Notes under the pieces: model-generated
The model's input: only the letters and a program-made list of their open reading frames with translations
The model's database searches: none
What the model was told of the DNA's origin: nothing
Source: Orthonyx spaldingii
Lineage: Eukaryota; Chordata; Aves; Passeriformes; Orthonychidae
Direction: 5' to 3'
Length of the DNA: 64,000 bases
Assembly (NCBI GenBank): GCA_013397795.1
Contig: VZTJ01001765.1
Span: 475,536-539,535 of the forward strand
In this document: one piece after another, positions 45,648 through 58,441 of the stretch
How positions within the stretch are numbered: position 1 is the stretch's first letter
How the letters are laid out: each line of letters begins with the position of its first letter
Program-made: the position numbers and the translations under genes

Positions 45648-47737
45648 TGTGTGTGTCATGACATAAGTAAACAGTGCATCCAGAATCTCTTTGTTACCCT
45701 CCAGATTTCATTCTCCTCTTCAGTAGGGGTTTGTACAGCAAAGTACAATTTTGTGGCTCTTCTTCAAGACCATTAACAATATAAAAATATCAGCACTGTT
45801 TTTATTATCTAAAAAAAAGAGCTCAGAGCTGAGTTTTTGTGAGCAATGCTTGGTTCATTATACAATGACTCAGACTAGGTTTTGTGGTGCAGGATTCAGC
45901 TTTTCCTTAGTGGTAGGATCAAGCTGTTCTGTTTCCATGATAATCTACCTTTCATCTCTCTCACGTTGCAAAATTCATTTTTACCTTGATCCCACACAAA
46001 CCTCCTAGTTTCTTGCCTTTGTTATTGTAAATTATTTACTTTAGAAATGCTGAATCATGACACTGAGGTTAGAGAAAATTGCACTTGTATTTAAAGTAAG
46101 AACTGTTCCCACATCTTCTGAAGATTCCTGGACTATTATTTTTGTGCGTCCTTACATATTAGGCTTCAAAAAAGTTCAAGTGGCACTCGGCTTGGCCCCC
46201 CTCAGAGAGGTCCAAACCTGAACTTTTTACCCTGGAGATATATAGTTTTAGCAAATGATGCCTCCCCAGCGCTACATGGGGGGAACTGTGCCTCTGTATC
46301 AGCAGGAGAGCTGCCTGGGCAGTGACAGTACTGGCTTCCTTCAGACCTCCTTGAAGCCTGGGTGGCAGAGCACTGATGGGTCCTGGAGGCTGCTGTGTGG
46401 GCTCCTGTTTCTGTGAATGGTGTGGCACCTGAACAAAGGCAGGCTGCAATTCAGAGAACTGCTCCAGAGTTTGTGTGAACACCTGAAGCTTATGTTAACA
46501 GCTTGGGCCTGCAAAGATTGGGCTAGAATTCTCCTGAAAAAAAGGATGATCATAGTTCCTGGTTTTTATTTGAACAGAAACACAAGGAAAAGGAGACAGA
46601 GCCTCAGCCCCAAGCATGCACTGCAGCCCATCAAGCAGCCTGAAAATACAAGTACATCACAGTCTGGTGCTATGGCTTGGTTATTACCCAGCTGCAACCT
46701 GGCCCCTAAGTGCCAGGGCTGCCTCTGGCCTCTCCATACGCTGCGTTCCTCTGGCAGAATCATAGCTGCTGTGAGCAGACATGCACTGCTGCCCCTCTCC
46801 TAGTGGCACACAGCTACCAGGGCTCCCTCGATACGCAGTCACAAATGGAACTGAGGACTTGTTTGTGTGTCAGAGGGCTATGGTGGATGTGAATGCTGAG
46901 ACAGGGTGCCGTGTGGTGTGTGCTGCATGCTCTACTGCAGTGAGTGGCTACCAGCAGCTAAGAACCAGTCTGAACCCAGTATTCTTTTTTTTCCCATTTT
47001 TAATAGGATTTTATGAATGCAAAGAGGAGATGCAGGAGGGTGGGTAGAAGACAGTGTGCATAATTTGTAATTTTCTTTTCAATTTTTTTTTAAAGCCATG
47101 ATTCACACATTCCTGTGTTACATATACTTACAGGTGTCTGTTTTACCACCCTGTGCACTGTCTATAGGGTTACTGCAACACCAGCGCTACTTTGAGAGTA
47201 AACTCTGGTGGGATACAACCAGTGGGGTGGGGCCAGTGGCCTCGGGCTGTCATGCACAGCTCCTGCCCTCTCTCTCTTCTCGGAGCCAGTGGGTCGCCCA
47301 CCGCCTCTAACAGCGGCCACCACCTCCGCTCCACTGAGCACCGGCCGGCATGCAGAGAGCCAGACAGGGGCCACCTCGTTAGTCATTTAATGAGTAAACA
47401 AATCATTTCTCCAGCGTTCTCCAGGATCATTCAGCCTGAGCCAGAAAGCCAGCCTGGCAGAAAAGGGTCTCTTGTTCTGGCTCCGCTCTGCAGCAGCTGG
47501 CGAGGGGCTTCTCCCGCAAAGGGGAGCAGGGCTGCCACACAAGCAAGCCCACTGTGCACAGAGCATGCAGGACCACCCGTGCCAATGACTTTTTCCAGAG
47601 GCCAGCTCAATCTGCATCAGTTAATCCATGTTTTCTGTGCATCAGACCTCAAGTTCTTTTATATTCCCACTGATAGTTGAATTCTCCATTTTAATGGCTC
47701 TCATCTTCTGTAGATGTCAGCAGTGCTCTGTAATTGT
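45648..47737. other. Intergenic, no gene seen
   Basis: Unique sequence. The stretch 47281-47420 is CpG- and GC-richer and includes a perfect forkhead core GTAAACAAA at 47394-47402 next to the homeodomain-like TTTAATGAG. Open frames of 128 and 162 codons show no family resemblance. Confidence 0.55.
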
Positions 47738-47860
47738 GGATTATTTAAGCCTCAGCACATCTTTAAGGCAGGTTTAATACCCTCCATTTACAGAAGGGCT
47801 GGGTGAGGCCAGGCAGCCGTCAGAGGGTACGTGCCAAACTGCACCCTGGCCAGGGATAAA
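47738..47860 (-). repeat. MIR SINE fragment, antisense
   Basis: The + strand reads TTATTTAAGCCTCAGCACAT, then GGTTTAATACCCTCCATTTA, then CAGAAGGGCTGGGTGAGGCC. These follow the reverse complement of MIR (TCATTTAATCCTCACAAC, then CCCCATTTTACAGATGAGG) in order. Confidence 0.6.
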
Positions 47861-50800
47861 GCCCCGTTTTCCTCTTTTTCTGAAATGGGATGTTGTCTGT
47901 TTAATCTGGGCAACTCTGTCAAAGGATGGGGTTTTCCATCAGGATGGTGTGATGGTTTCTGTGCATGCCAAAGCCCAAAGCTGAATTGCTTTTGGCTTTT
48001 CCAGTGTCATAGTAACTATTTTACCTGCTAGTTGTCCTGCGTTTTACAACCCTTTGCATCCTCTGTGACCTCACAACTTCATGGATGGACTCTCAGGAAG
48101 TGCTAGCCTGCTTATAGACATAGCTACAGGGCAGCCACTATTTCAGCTCAGGCTGGAAGGAGAGGTGTTGGAGTGCAGAGCCGTGAGGAGTTGTAGGACA
48201 GCAGGAACATCGCCAGTCTTCTTTTGCCCCAGGCTTTATCAGGATGCCATGGAGGCACTTGATGCTTGCTCCTGCTTCATATGTGAGGCTTTGCCACTCT
48301 GTGCAGGAGTCACATGGGTGCTGTCCCTGCCAGCTCGGAGGCAGCGCTGCAGGCAGGCAGGCAGACCTCCCTTGCTCTCCACCCACGCTCTGAGGGGTGG
48401 CCAGGGGAGACCCTGTGCTGGAGGATTTGGAACAATGCAGGATGGCGGGGAGAGCATAGGACTCATGAAGCAGGAACCTTTGGGTCGCGTGTTAGCACTA
48501 GAAACCTGCCAGAAATGGGACAAATGCAGGAGTGCAATTAGTGACCCGTATTCCTGGCTGTTTCCAGGGAGCGTTCATTCCCCCTTCCCAGCTGTGCTGG
48601 GGTGGAGGTGAATTTGCAGTGCAGCGGGAGCACTAACAAGTTAATGTTTAACATTATTATTACCTCATCTTCCAGAGGCTCCTTCTAAACATAACAATTG
48701 ACGACAGGCTCCTGATAGTTCGGAGAAGACCGACCTCAGCCCTAAGACTATGATGAATATGATTTCCCTTCCCCCTCTGTTTTGATTTTCTGCTCTGTTA
48801 CTCCAGAGCATTGGCTGGCCATGACCCCTGGCTGCTTTTTCTGTAATTACCAGCTCCTGCCAGATTTACTGTGGAAGTTAATGTCTGTTCCAGCCAAGTC
48901 AGCCCCACTGTTATATTGTACGAGACAGTAACCCCTTCAGTACAGGCAGAGCTCTGGTGAAGCAAAACAAAGAGTCAGGAAAGGGGCTTCTTGAGGCCCT
49001 GGGGAAAGTTTCACGTGCTTGATGAGGGTGCTGCATTAACAGGAGCACTTTTATAGCACAATCTTCCTCAGGGTCTTTCAAATCCTGCAGAGCACCAGGG
49101 GTGCTCGGTGAGGAAAGAACAAGAAAGCAGCTTGTACAAGAGTTTACTCTGACAAACTCTCAGGATTTGCTCTCAGTCTGCTATGCGCCTCTGGGCCATT
49201 TCTTCAGAGGCTGTGCATGGTCTGGTGGGACTTTCTTTAATAAATTAACATTCTGGACATTTACCCTTAAAATTGGAAGGATTTTTTTCAGATGTTGTTT
49301 TTGCAAGCAATTTTTTACATGCTCAAACTAAGCATGCTAAAAAGGGCGAGATTCAGGCTCAGAAGGCTGTCCAGCAGATGCACAAGTCTCAACTTCAGTC
49401 CAGCCATCAGAAACACCTTGTTCTGCATCAACACGTTCTGCCCGACTGATCAGAGCAGCTCCTGGGCTGCACTCACTGCAACAGTGTGCAAGTGCAAGAG
49501 CATTTTAAATGTCTGTCGAAGGTGAAACATAATTGAAACATAGTCAAGGGCTAAATGCAGTTAAAATACAGTGCAGATTCTGATAGAAATTATATTCAGC
49601 TATGTCTGGAATAATTCCACCTAAGCCATTGGAGCTGTGGGGTGCAAATCCTGCGCCATGAGGTCATGGGGAAATTAGATGAGTAGCCTTGGTACAGTGT
49701 GCACCACAGGAACAGAAGTGGCCACCACAGCAGTGAGCAACATCAGAAACTTCTGCTCCAGACACAGTTGGGAGATAATCATGAGGAATCACTGAGATCA
49801 CACAAGTACCAGTCTGTTAACATGACCCGTTACTATGGAGGGGAAGACACTGAGAAGAGACCAAGTAGGCTTGAGTAACACATTTGCAACAAATTCTGCT
49901 CTAGGGCTCCCATATTTCTGTTTAAAATTTTGCAGACAGATGCACAGCATGTGTGTGTCCTGTACAGGTATTCTTTGCATTTTAGACTGATATTTAGATA
50001 TTTGGGGCAGTACACACGCAGTGGGTTTGTGCATTGGGGTGACTTCTGGACACCTATCTGAGACTCTGAGATGTGCTGCAGTGCAGCAAGGGGCTTGTGA
50101 CCTCATGGGCCAACCAAATATTCAGAAAACCACGAGAAATCTATAAAGCTTAAAGAAAAGAAAAATATCCAAAAATATCCAACTGGAGATATATATCCAT
50201 AGAAAAAGAGGACACATCTGAAAATGTATATGTATGGGCAGCCCTAGTCTTCACCACAATTTGAATCTGTGGTTCATGGCAGATAGCCCATTCTTGAGGG
50301 AAAAACAGCACTCTCTTCTTCACCAACACCATCAGAGCCAACTTTCGGGTTTGTGGGGCTGAGAGCAGGACTGGGCACTGCAGCTGCTTGGAAGGAGAGG
50401 CTCTCTGCTTATTCCCACTTGGAAGCTGGGACTGGAGCCATGCCAGGACAGTGGGGCTGGAAGTAGCAGTTTGATATGTGGGGACTCATAGAACCCGGCT
50501 TTTGGGTAAAAGACCACCAGTTAGAGGTATAAAGAGCCACAGGCTTTCTGCATCCAGATTTGACAGGAGCTCACCTGCACCGCTGTCCAATGGGTGGGTC
50601 AGTGTGGGTCCTGGACTCTCCTGGGGTGCATGCCTTTCTGCACTGATGGAAGACAGGAAGAGAACATCTACACCCTGGTAATGTTGGCAGTAGATTGCAA
50701 AACACAAGAGTAAATACAGAGTATCCCTATCAGAAACATGGGAAGATGAAAGCCATCTACAGCGCCCTGGGCACCAATTCTTAACCAGAACCAGGAGGAG

Positions 50801-53260
50801 GCTCACCCATCAGCCCCTCTAAACCCCAGACTGAGTGAGGACAGGGAAGGGGACCCTGCATGGGCCTCTCAGTGATGAAGCAGACCTTCTCAAATCTTTT
50901 CTAGCCTGTGAAACAACCCAGTGGCCTGTCACGCGATGAGGGGACGTGTCTGGCAGGCTGGCCCTGCGAGATGCAGGGTCTGTGGCAGGAGGCCATGGCG
51001 TCCTGGCTGCCTGCCAGCCCGTGAGGTTCTCCTCCTCCAGCAACCTGCCAATCTGCCGCCCCTGGACGTGCTGTCGGGGAGCGGGAGAGCAGCCTGGCCC
51101 CGTGCTGTGCTCAGGCGTGAGGTATTTATTATCCCAGCAGTGGGAAGGTGGGAGTTGGATCTGTGAGGAAGGCAGGGATTGGCTCTGCCCTTGGCACAGG
51201 GGATGCCTGAGCTGAGGACAGGAGAGTGCCGCAGGAGCCATGGATAGCACTGTGGATGGAGGTATCTGTCTTCTCAAGATACTCCAATGTGCACAGGTGC
51301 CTGTTGTGAGTTGGCTGAAATAATCCATGTCAGTACAGAATACAGAGAGCATTGCCCTCTCCCTTCACTGCTTAGGATGACATCTCAGCTTGGTTTCCAG
51401 GAGCTCGCCCCACAGCTCCTGCCCTTGTCCCCCAGGCTGGCAAGATCTGCAGCACTGCCTGCAATATGCTGCATGGAGTGTGCTGAAGACACTCAGACAC
51501 ATTTGCCTGCCCTCTGGATGCCACTACAGATTTTTGGGAGCACCCCAGGCTGCCACTGTGGGAGGCTGTGCAGCCATGGAGATGCTGATCAGTGTCCCTG
51601 GGTGAATTGTGAATAGGGTCATGCTCCCCCTCGCCTCTCCGTGGACGCAGAAGCCCTGCGTAGATATGTATTGCATGAGCTGAGTTGTTTCAAGGCACAC
51701 TTGTGAAGCACCCCACAGGGTGTCAGGGATCACCAGGGCAGTGCTGATTACTTGTCTGGTCCAGCTGGCTGGGTACCTGCCCCTGGCTGTGGCTTGTACC
51801 CACACTGCTGAGAGGATGGAAGATCTTGTTCCTGCATCAGAGCAGTGATGCTGTGCTGGACTTTGCAGGCAGGAAGCACCCCAGGGTGCTGTCCACCCTG
51901 GGAGGGAACAGGGCTATTGCTTCCATCCATCATCCCTTCTCCCTTTGATACGAGGTACATTGCTGGACATGTGGGAATCTCTCACATATTTTCATGTTAT
52001 GAATAGCACAAAATAGATAAACGTGTGGCAGGCCATTTGCAACATCTTCACTTTACCAGTGCAGAGTTTAAGAGTTTCCAACAGCTGCAGCCTGGCATCC
52101 TCTTGGGTACTCAAATGATTTCAAACCTTCAGCTTCACAATACTGAGAGAGCTGGATTGGCAAAAAATGAGTTATACTTTCTTGATTTTATATCACTCAC
52201 TGTCTGGTTTTAAATATACATTTCCAACCATATTGAAATGTGAAATATATTGTCAGCATCTTCTTAAGTGTCTTCAGGTGCAAGTAAACATGATGGGAAG
52301 CCCTTGAACAAGGGCAGGAGTGGGAGGTGGCCCTGTCAGTCCCATTTACCATGTTGACTGGGATTTGCTGAATTTGTTGAGTTTGACTGCAGTTTTCTTG
52401 CCATTTTGGAGTGGGTACATGTTTTGTTTGAGTAACTATTTTAATAGTTACAGCCTAGGGCAAGAGCTTTCTGTGTCTGTAACTTAATGGCATAGATGGA
52501 CAATTTGTCAGTTTGAAACACTGAAGAATTACACCTACACCGCTGTGTTGATAAGTATAAATACCTATATGCAGACTGTTTATTGTTTATTATTGGCAAT
52601 TACACATACTGGAAAGCCTGTGTAGTGAAACCCTCCCTGTCATAAACACACTCAGCTATCTAGTCATCAAGCTGTGGGCTTTTTCGTGTCGGGTTGGAGG
52701 CTGACACCAAACCCAGCAACAGAACAAAAGCTTGGTCAGAGAAAAGAGGGCTTGCAGTGTATGAAGTGAGTTTTGATTCATTCCCGAGCTCAGATGTTGC
52801 TTTGGGAAATATATTCTCTTCAGGCCTCTCGCTGTGACTCTATAAACAGAGGCGGCAATGGGCATTTGGAGGCACTAAAAGTGATTTAAATGATCCAGCC
52901 TGGGACTTTTGCCAAGCAGCACCTCCTTCTGTTTGCTGTGGGGGTTTTTCTGCCCTCCCCCTTGCCGGTGGGTTGGTTGTTGTTGGTTTTTTTTTTTTTC
53001 CTTCTTCCATGCAAAACTTTTTGAGACTATCCTTTGAGACAATCTCTTTCTCCTAAAAGAAGAAGAAGAAGAAGAAAAAAAAAGCTTGCTTCTCCAGATG
53101 GACAGCTGCTCCCTGCTCCTTTTGATGTTGCTTTTATCTGCCAGGCCAGTGCTCTCTCACCCTCTCCCCTCCCCCGGAGGCAGTTTCCATGGGGGTCTCA
53201 GGGGAGCTTTGTCTCTCACATGTGTTTAAAGAGAAATGTGGAGCTGACACAAAGGCTCCA
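47861..53260. other. Intergenic, no gene seen
   Basis: Unique sequence with an HNF1-like palindrome (48640-48652), a tandem AAAAATATCC pair near 50160-50180 and an AGA/A-rich run at 53055-53083. A GC-richer stretch at 50.9-51.2 kb holds open frames on both strands up to 177 codons (50819-51352, minus), with no domain, signal peptide or homology that I recognise. Confidence 0.55.
53055..53083 (+). repeat. (AAG)n / A-rich microsatellite
   Basis: About six AAG units run into a tract of eight or more A. It gives the poly-Arg/Lys stretch in the short open frame at 53034-53291, which is not a gene. Confidence 0.85.
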
Positions 53261-53400
53261 CAGCTCGACCTTTCGCCCTCTGCAGTTATGAGGGCCATAA
53301 AGCTCGAGTCCCTGGTAACAGCGCCGATGACCAGGGCAGTTCTGGACACAGATAGAGCTTTTTGGCAGAAAATTGTTTAACTAAAAATAGTTCTAGGAAG
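53261..53400. promoter_or_regulatory. Candidate regulatory block with consensus MEF2 site
   Basis: Five CpGs lie within about 70 bases (53263-53330), followed by CTAAAAATAG at 53381-53390, the canonical MEF2 sequence, itself set in AACTA/TAGTT arms. The block contrasts with CpG-poor, simple-sequence DNA on the left. Enhancer status is inference only. Confidence 0.3.
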
Positions 53401-54204
53401 GAAAATAAAAGGTTGTGCAAACTAAGCAATGTCTTTTATTGCCTTATTTGGTGTTACTGGTAATAACATGAATTTCTTTGGTATGGCCAGAGGCAGATGG
53501 CTTCATTGCATTTAGTACCAATTTTGAAACGCATGGGGCACAGATAAATAGTGACGCTTGCTGAAGTGCTGAGGACCAAGCCTGTGCTCACTGGCCTGCA
53601 GATGCAAGAGGTGAAGGCTGCTCTGCTGCAGCACCTGATGCACAGCAGAGCTCAATGGGGGCCCTGGCTGAGGCAAAACCTCCCAGCATCAAGCCTTTCT
53701 CTACCAGGCAATGGGAGACCTTCTGGAGAGGAGGAACTTCAGAGTCCAGTAAGTGGCTGAGGAGCTGCCAAGCCAGCCAACAAACAAGCTTTAGCCTCAA
53801 GTGTCACAAAAGTGTTTAAGTGCCTTAGCTCCAGAGCAGATGAAGGGATTGCTTTTCCCTTACTGCTCACACCTGTGAGGCTCTCCTGGACTAGGTGTGC
53901 ACACTGGGAGCCTCTCGCCATGATTTGAGTCATTAGTAGTGCCATCTTTCTCTTGTTTTTAACCCCTGTTTGGCCTGGCTAGCAGGAGATGTTGGATCCA
54001 GGTGCTCTAGGGTTGGCACAAAAGGTTCACTAGCATTTGCTTTCCTGCTGAAGCTCTTGCCTTCTGCCTAAAAATAGGCTAGATATGGAATGAATGGGAG
54101 AAAAAACCACCTGATTCTCTTGCCTCTTGTAGAGGGTATTTCTTTGCAGGAGAGTTGGGAGAATGTTGAGTTCCTATGCATTAGTTATAACAAGTGGAGA
54201 AGCT

Positions 54205-54275
54205 TGGAAGCTCACAGATGAGTGACTTGCCCAGGACAGCTGTGAGCCTAATGACAAAGCTGCTCTCCTCAGAGT
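54205..54275 (-). repeat. Possible MIR-like fragment, antisense
   Basis: GTGACTTGCCCAGGACAGCT, followed by GACAAAGCTG, resembles the antisense MIR core (GTGACTTGCCCAAGGTCACA, then CAGAGC). Short and uncertain. Confidence 0.35.
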
Positions 54276-55821
54276 TGCTCAACACCAGAAGAGAAATTCA
54301 GAGGCAGATCCTTCAGTTCCTGAAGGGAAACTCTAATGCTTGCATGTGATAAAGGGCTGGTGACAATGAAGCTCTGTTCCCCCAGTTTTCTTTCCTCCAT
54401 GTTAAACTTGCTGCAGTGTGGTCTGGCCTTTTAGGCAGGGACAGTGTGCATGAAGATGGAGAAGGAGTTTCAAAATGTTTATGGAATCTAAATATTGTGA
54501 GAAAATGCCTCATTCTCTTTTGGTAGCAGGTTGTTTGGGAGCAGTAGCCACCTGTTACGTATGTATGTGTGGGTTTATCAGCTTGATGGAGTTCTTATCA
54601 AGGCTTAGGGCTATGGCAGTAATAAGACATTTCCCAGGAATCTTTTCTATAACTTTTGTTCTTCGAAACCGGATAAAGTGGGGGTCACTTACTGTGCAAC
54701 AGAGGGATAGGCTTTTTCTACTCACAAAAAAATTCAGGAGGTTTTTATTTTAGGTTAAATAAAGCCAAGAAGCAGGGGGGGGAGGGAGAAAACCAAGTGT
54801 CCAAAAGAAGGAAAAACTTTGGTGATTTATACTGAGACATTTTGTGTTTTTAACCTAAATACAGCTACTGTTAGCAGACAGGGAGAATTTTTACACCAAA
54901 AGGTACACACAAAAAACAAAGACAGCATCTCTTCCACTTACATGATCTCTCACCCTGGTAGTCTTTTTGCTTGAAACGAGTAGCTTTGTGCATGACCATT
55001 AGTAAAACTCCCTGTGCAACCACGCACCAACAACCACATGCAGTAATTCTTCATGTAGCTACGTTTGTCTGCCTGTCTTGCATGATAAGGTGCACATATG
55101 CACTATCATATTTCTTCCTATAAATCTCCTTTTCTTTTCAGAAAGTTGTAAACCTAAAGATAACAGCACACACTCTCTTAAAAGCAAGGTTGACACTGAA
55201 ATCCTTGGCTTAAAAATGTTGCCTGGGGGAAAAAAGTCTCCATCAGTCCAAAGGCAGCAGATTTGGCTCATGTGCCAATTGTCACTCTCCCACCACACCG
55301 TGGGGAGTGTGCTGGGGGAAGGAATGGTGCAGAAAAAGAGTGTGAAGGGCAAGGAGTCCTTCGGCTCTGGCGATCCTTCAGTGGTATATGAGCCTTGAGG
55401 GGATCACATGATGGGAATAGAATAAAACAACCATCTAGCTCCTCTAAATCACATCACCTTGTGGAATCAGTGAACACAATCTCTTCCCTCCCATATATCA
55501 CCCTCACACCAGACAGATCTCAAATGCAGAGGAGAATTGAGCACTTCTGCTCCAGAGCATGCATCTGTGGTTAATAACAGATGATCCTAATCACTGCTCC
55601 TGGAGCCCAGGGCTAGCTGATAGCTCTCTCTTCTGACTACTGACCCCCATAATCTTCTCATTTCTGAGAGGGAGCAGATATTGTGAATGATGGGTTTTAG
55701 CAATTGGGACAAAAATAGTCCTCCTCTTGCTCAAGGAATTCAGATAGCAAACTAAGGGGGAAGCAAAGAGGCTGAACAGCCACACTACAGTGCTGGGAAA
55801 GATCTTCATCATATATCTGGA
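54276..55821. other. Intergenic, no gene seen
   Basis: Unique A/T-rich sequence with a poly-G/A run near 54774. No exon, RNA gene or transposon is recognised. Confidence 0.6.
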
Positions 55822-55975
55822 TCTGTCACAGGCTTGCTCTCAGTGACCTTAGGCAAATTAGTCTCACAGCCTCATTTTCTTCCTCTGGAAAAATCAAGAT
55901 AATAATAGACAGCACTCCAGAATGGCACTATGAGGATACATCATTAATTGGTATGTTTATAATAAGTGTTGAATT
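55822..55975 (+). repeat. MIR SINE fragment
   Basis: CTTGCTCTCAGTGACCTTAG, then GCAAATTAGTCTCACAGCCT, then CATTTTCTTCCTCTGGAAAA and AAGATAATAATAGACAGCAC, follow the MIR consensus in order. The tail wording (ATGAGGATACATCATTAAT) also matches. It is the longest MIR copy in the window. Confidence 0.8.
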
Positions 55976-57400
55976 TCCCAGAGACATTATATTAACAGCT
56001 GGGAAACACACTCTGCTGAACCCACTTCTTTCCTCAGAGAGTGGTTTCAGTGCTCCTGCAGCAGCCCTTGAGGCTACAGTGCCACTGAAGGGCAGCCTTA
56101 CCAGCTCTCCACTTACACTTTAAAACCTCTGCACAGGCAGCAGCAGAGTCACAGATGCAGCTGCAAGAAGAAACCACACACCACAGTTGTGCAGGTGCAT
56201 GTGGGCCCCGGCGGGGAAGAATATTAACTATTTCCTGGTAATGGGGACACAGAGGTCCTTCACACGGCTCAAATAATCTCAGCACAGTTCCAGGACATGG
56301 CCTGTGTGGGAAGCTACTATCCAAATGAATACACAACTCTGCTTAACAGATCCTAGCTTACTTTACTGCAGACTATATTCTGGATTCTCTTTCAAATTCA
56401 GGTTTGTGCATTGTGCCCTGTGTCTTCAACGTGGCAGGGAAAGCTTTCATCCAATGACTTCCATTAGTGTTAGTTTAAAGCTTTATTTCTAGAAGGCATA
56501 GTTGATATTTACCCCAGTATTTCAAGATCAGATCCATTTTGTGTAGCAAGCTAATCATATTATTTGCATCTCTCCTTGACAAAAAGTTGCAGCAGGATCA
56601 TTTTTGTTCCCACAAGGTACCTGGGAACTAGAAGAAAAAAATTATAATCGATGCTTGTTTTAGAATAGTTTTATCTCTTTGGGAGTTTAGTTATATTCTT
56701 CTAGTTCTTTAATTATAATTTTTGTATGAAATGGAAACAGCATGCTTATTTGCAAAAGAAACTAGGCATGTTTCCCTTCTCTGAAAAGACTGAAGTGAGA
56801 AGGAGGCCTCCACTATGAATGTATGCAGCTACACTTTAAAATCATTTTCTATGAAATTGCTTCCACTTATCTGGTTTGCTGGAATATTAAGATGCAAATC
56901 TAGGCAAATCAGCTTTTTTTAAATACACTAAATATCTGTGAACCTATTAGGATTGGCTGGGCTGAAGCTGCTAGAGGAGATAACAATGTTCTGCTGAAAC
57001 ACAGCAATGCTTCAGTGAGCCCTGATGATGACAATACATTGAAATAACAACATGTGGCATTGCAATCCACCCACACATCATCATGCATCACACCAAAAAA
57101 TGTCACGATGTGCTGATGGTTAAGTTTCTCTTCTAAAATCACAAAGCTGGCAGTTCTAGCTGCAATGCTCACAACAAACTGTCCTTTTTCATTTCATGTC
57201 TTGCTGGTTTCAACTCTACCCAGGATCTTTCTTACTTGAGATGGTGATGGTGGATGCTTCATAGCATTTAAAAATGGGATTCAGAGAAATACTTAGCCAT
57301 CCAAGTTTATGCTGTTACAGAGCCCCACCTGAATAGTAGGAGGCTGTAAAATTAGGCAGAAAATCTAGCAAGAAAGAAGTCTGGCACCAGATTTCCATAC

Positions 57401-57422
57401 CTTCTTGCTTTCAAGCAAGAAG
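57401..57422. repeat. Near-perfect 22-base palindrome
   Basis: CTTCTTGCTT, two bases TC, then AAGCAAGAAG. The short spacer makes it cruciform-like rather than a hairpin gene. Confidence 0.6.
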
Positions 57423-58411
57423 TGGTCTCTGTCTTTCAATTCTACTTGAAATATAACTTCTTCAGGTGTTCCAAATGCCTTTGCACTTAAAAATGTTTGA
57501 AAGTTGAGATTTGGCATGAATTTCAGAAAAAGATTTAGGGTGGTAGTTAGTCGCTATGATGGCAGAAATGGGATTTTATCTTCCATCTATGCCATGATAA
57601 CAAAACAGTTAAGAAAACTTTTTTTTTGTTTGCCTCCTTGTCTCTTTGATAAATAAGACATATTTTTCACAACCACATTCAACTTTCTATGACTGATGAA
57701 GCTAAAGTAAGATGAAAAATTGTAGGAAAAAATGCTGAAATGGATCAGGCTAAATTCAAAGAGGGCCTGCCTACATTAAGGTTGGGATCTGAATGGAGTT
57801 TTGGTTTCCATACCCTAAATTTTAAAATTGATAACATCAGTTATGCCTAACTCTGCAAATACCTACTTTCAACAGGTTTGAACTCTTATCACCCAAAGAA
57901 AAATCCTATTTAAGCACTCTTACAGTGCTTACTAGTACTTCACTGTGTGCAGACGAGAGAACTGTGACTTCTACTCCATATTGACAGTAGTGGAGATCCA
58001 GACACAAAATATTTCTTCTCTCTGCCATTCCCTCTTTTTCCCTGTTGGGCTGGATGATGATGCTTGCTGATTTTTTTGGGTTTTTTTCCCCCTCAAAGCA
58101 ACACTGATGATGATGATGATGAACCTGTGTTTTCACACTAGAACTTGGCTGTTGTGAGTCTTCCCAGAATAAAAGTTAGATGCCACAAAGTAACTGACAA
58201 GGGGAGAGCTCCTAACCAAGGAGAGAGCTCTCATTTAATATACTGTGGAGATGGACATAATTCCCTTCTGAAGGGTTTAAAATTAACATTTCCCACCTGC
58301 CTAGAAAGTGTTACAATGATCAGGGGAGAGACTGGGGTGGGACATTTCTTCTCTTGCAGGTCTTCAGCTGGGAAGGGAAATAAAATTGGATATGTCAGAG
58401 AGAAAAAGAGT

Positions 58412-58441
58412 GGTTATGGTTATGGTTATGGTTATGGTTAT
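58412..58441 (+). repeat. (GGTTAT)5 hexanucleotide repeat
   Basis: Five exact GGTTAT units followed by GATGCC. In one frame it reads as alternating Gly-Tyr, which makes the 106-codon open frame at 58145-58465 look structured, but nothing else supports a gene. It is not the vertebrate telomere unit. Confidence 0.95.

Noticed and set aside
47192..47680. 162-codon open frame
   Set aside because: No recognisable domain. The region looks regulatory (CpG-richer, forkhead site).
48081..48611. 176-codon open frame with overlapping minus-strand frames
   Set aside because: No family features. Open frames on both strands indicate base-composition bias.
50819..51352. 177-codon minus-strand open frame opposite 81- and 89-codon plus-strand frames
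   Set aside because: No domain, signal peptide or conserved pattern.
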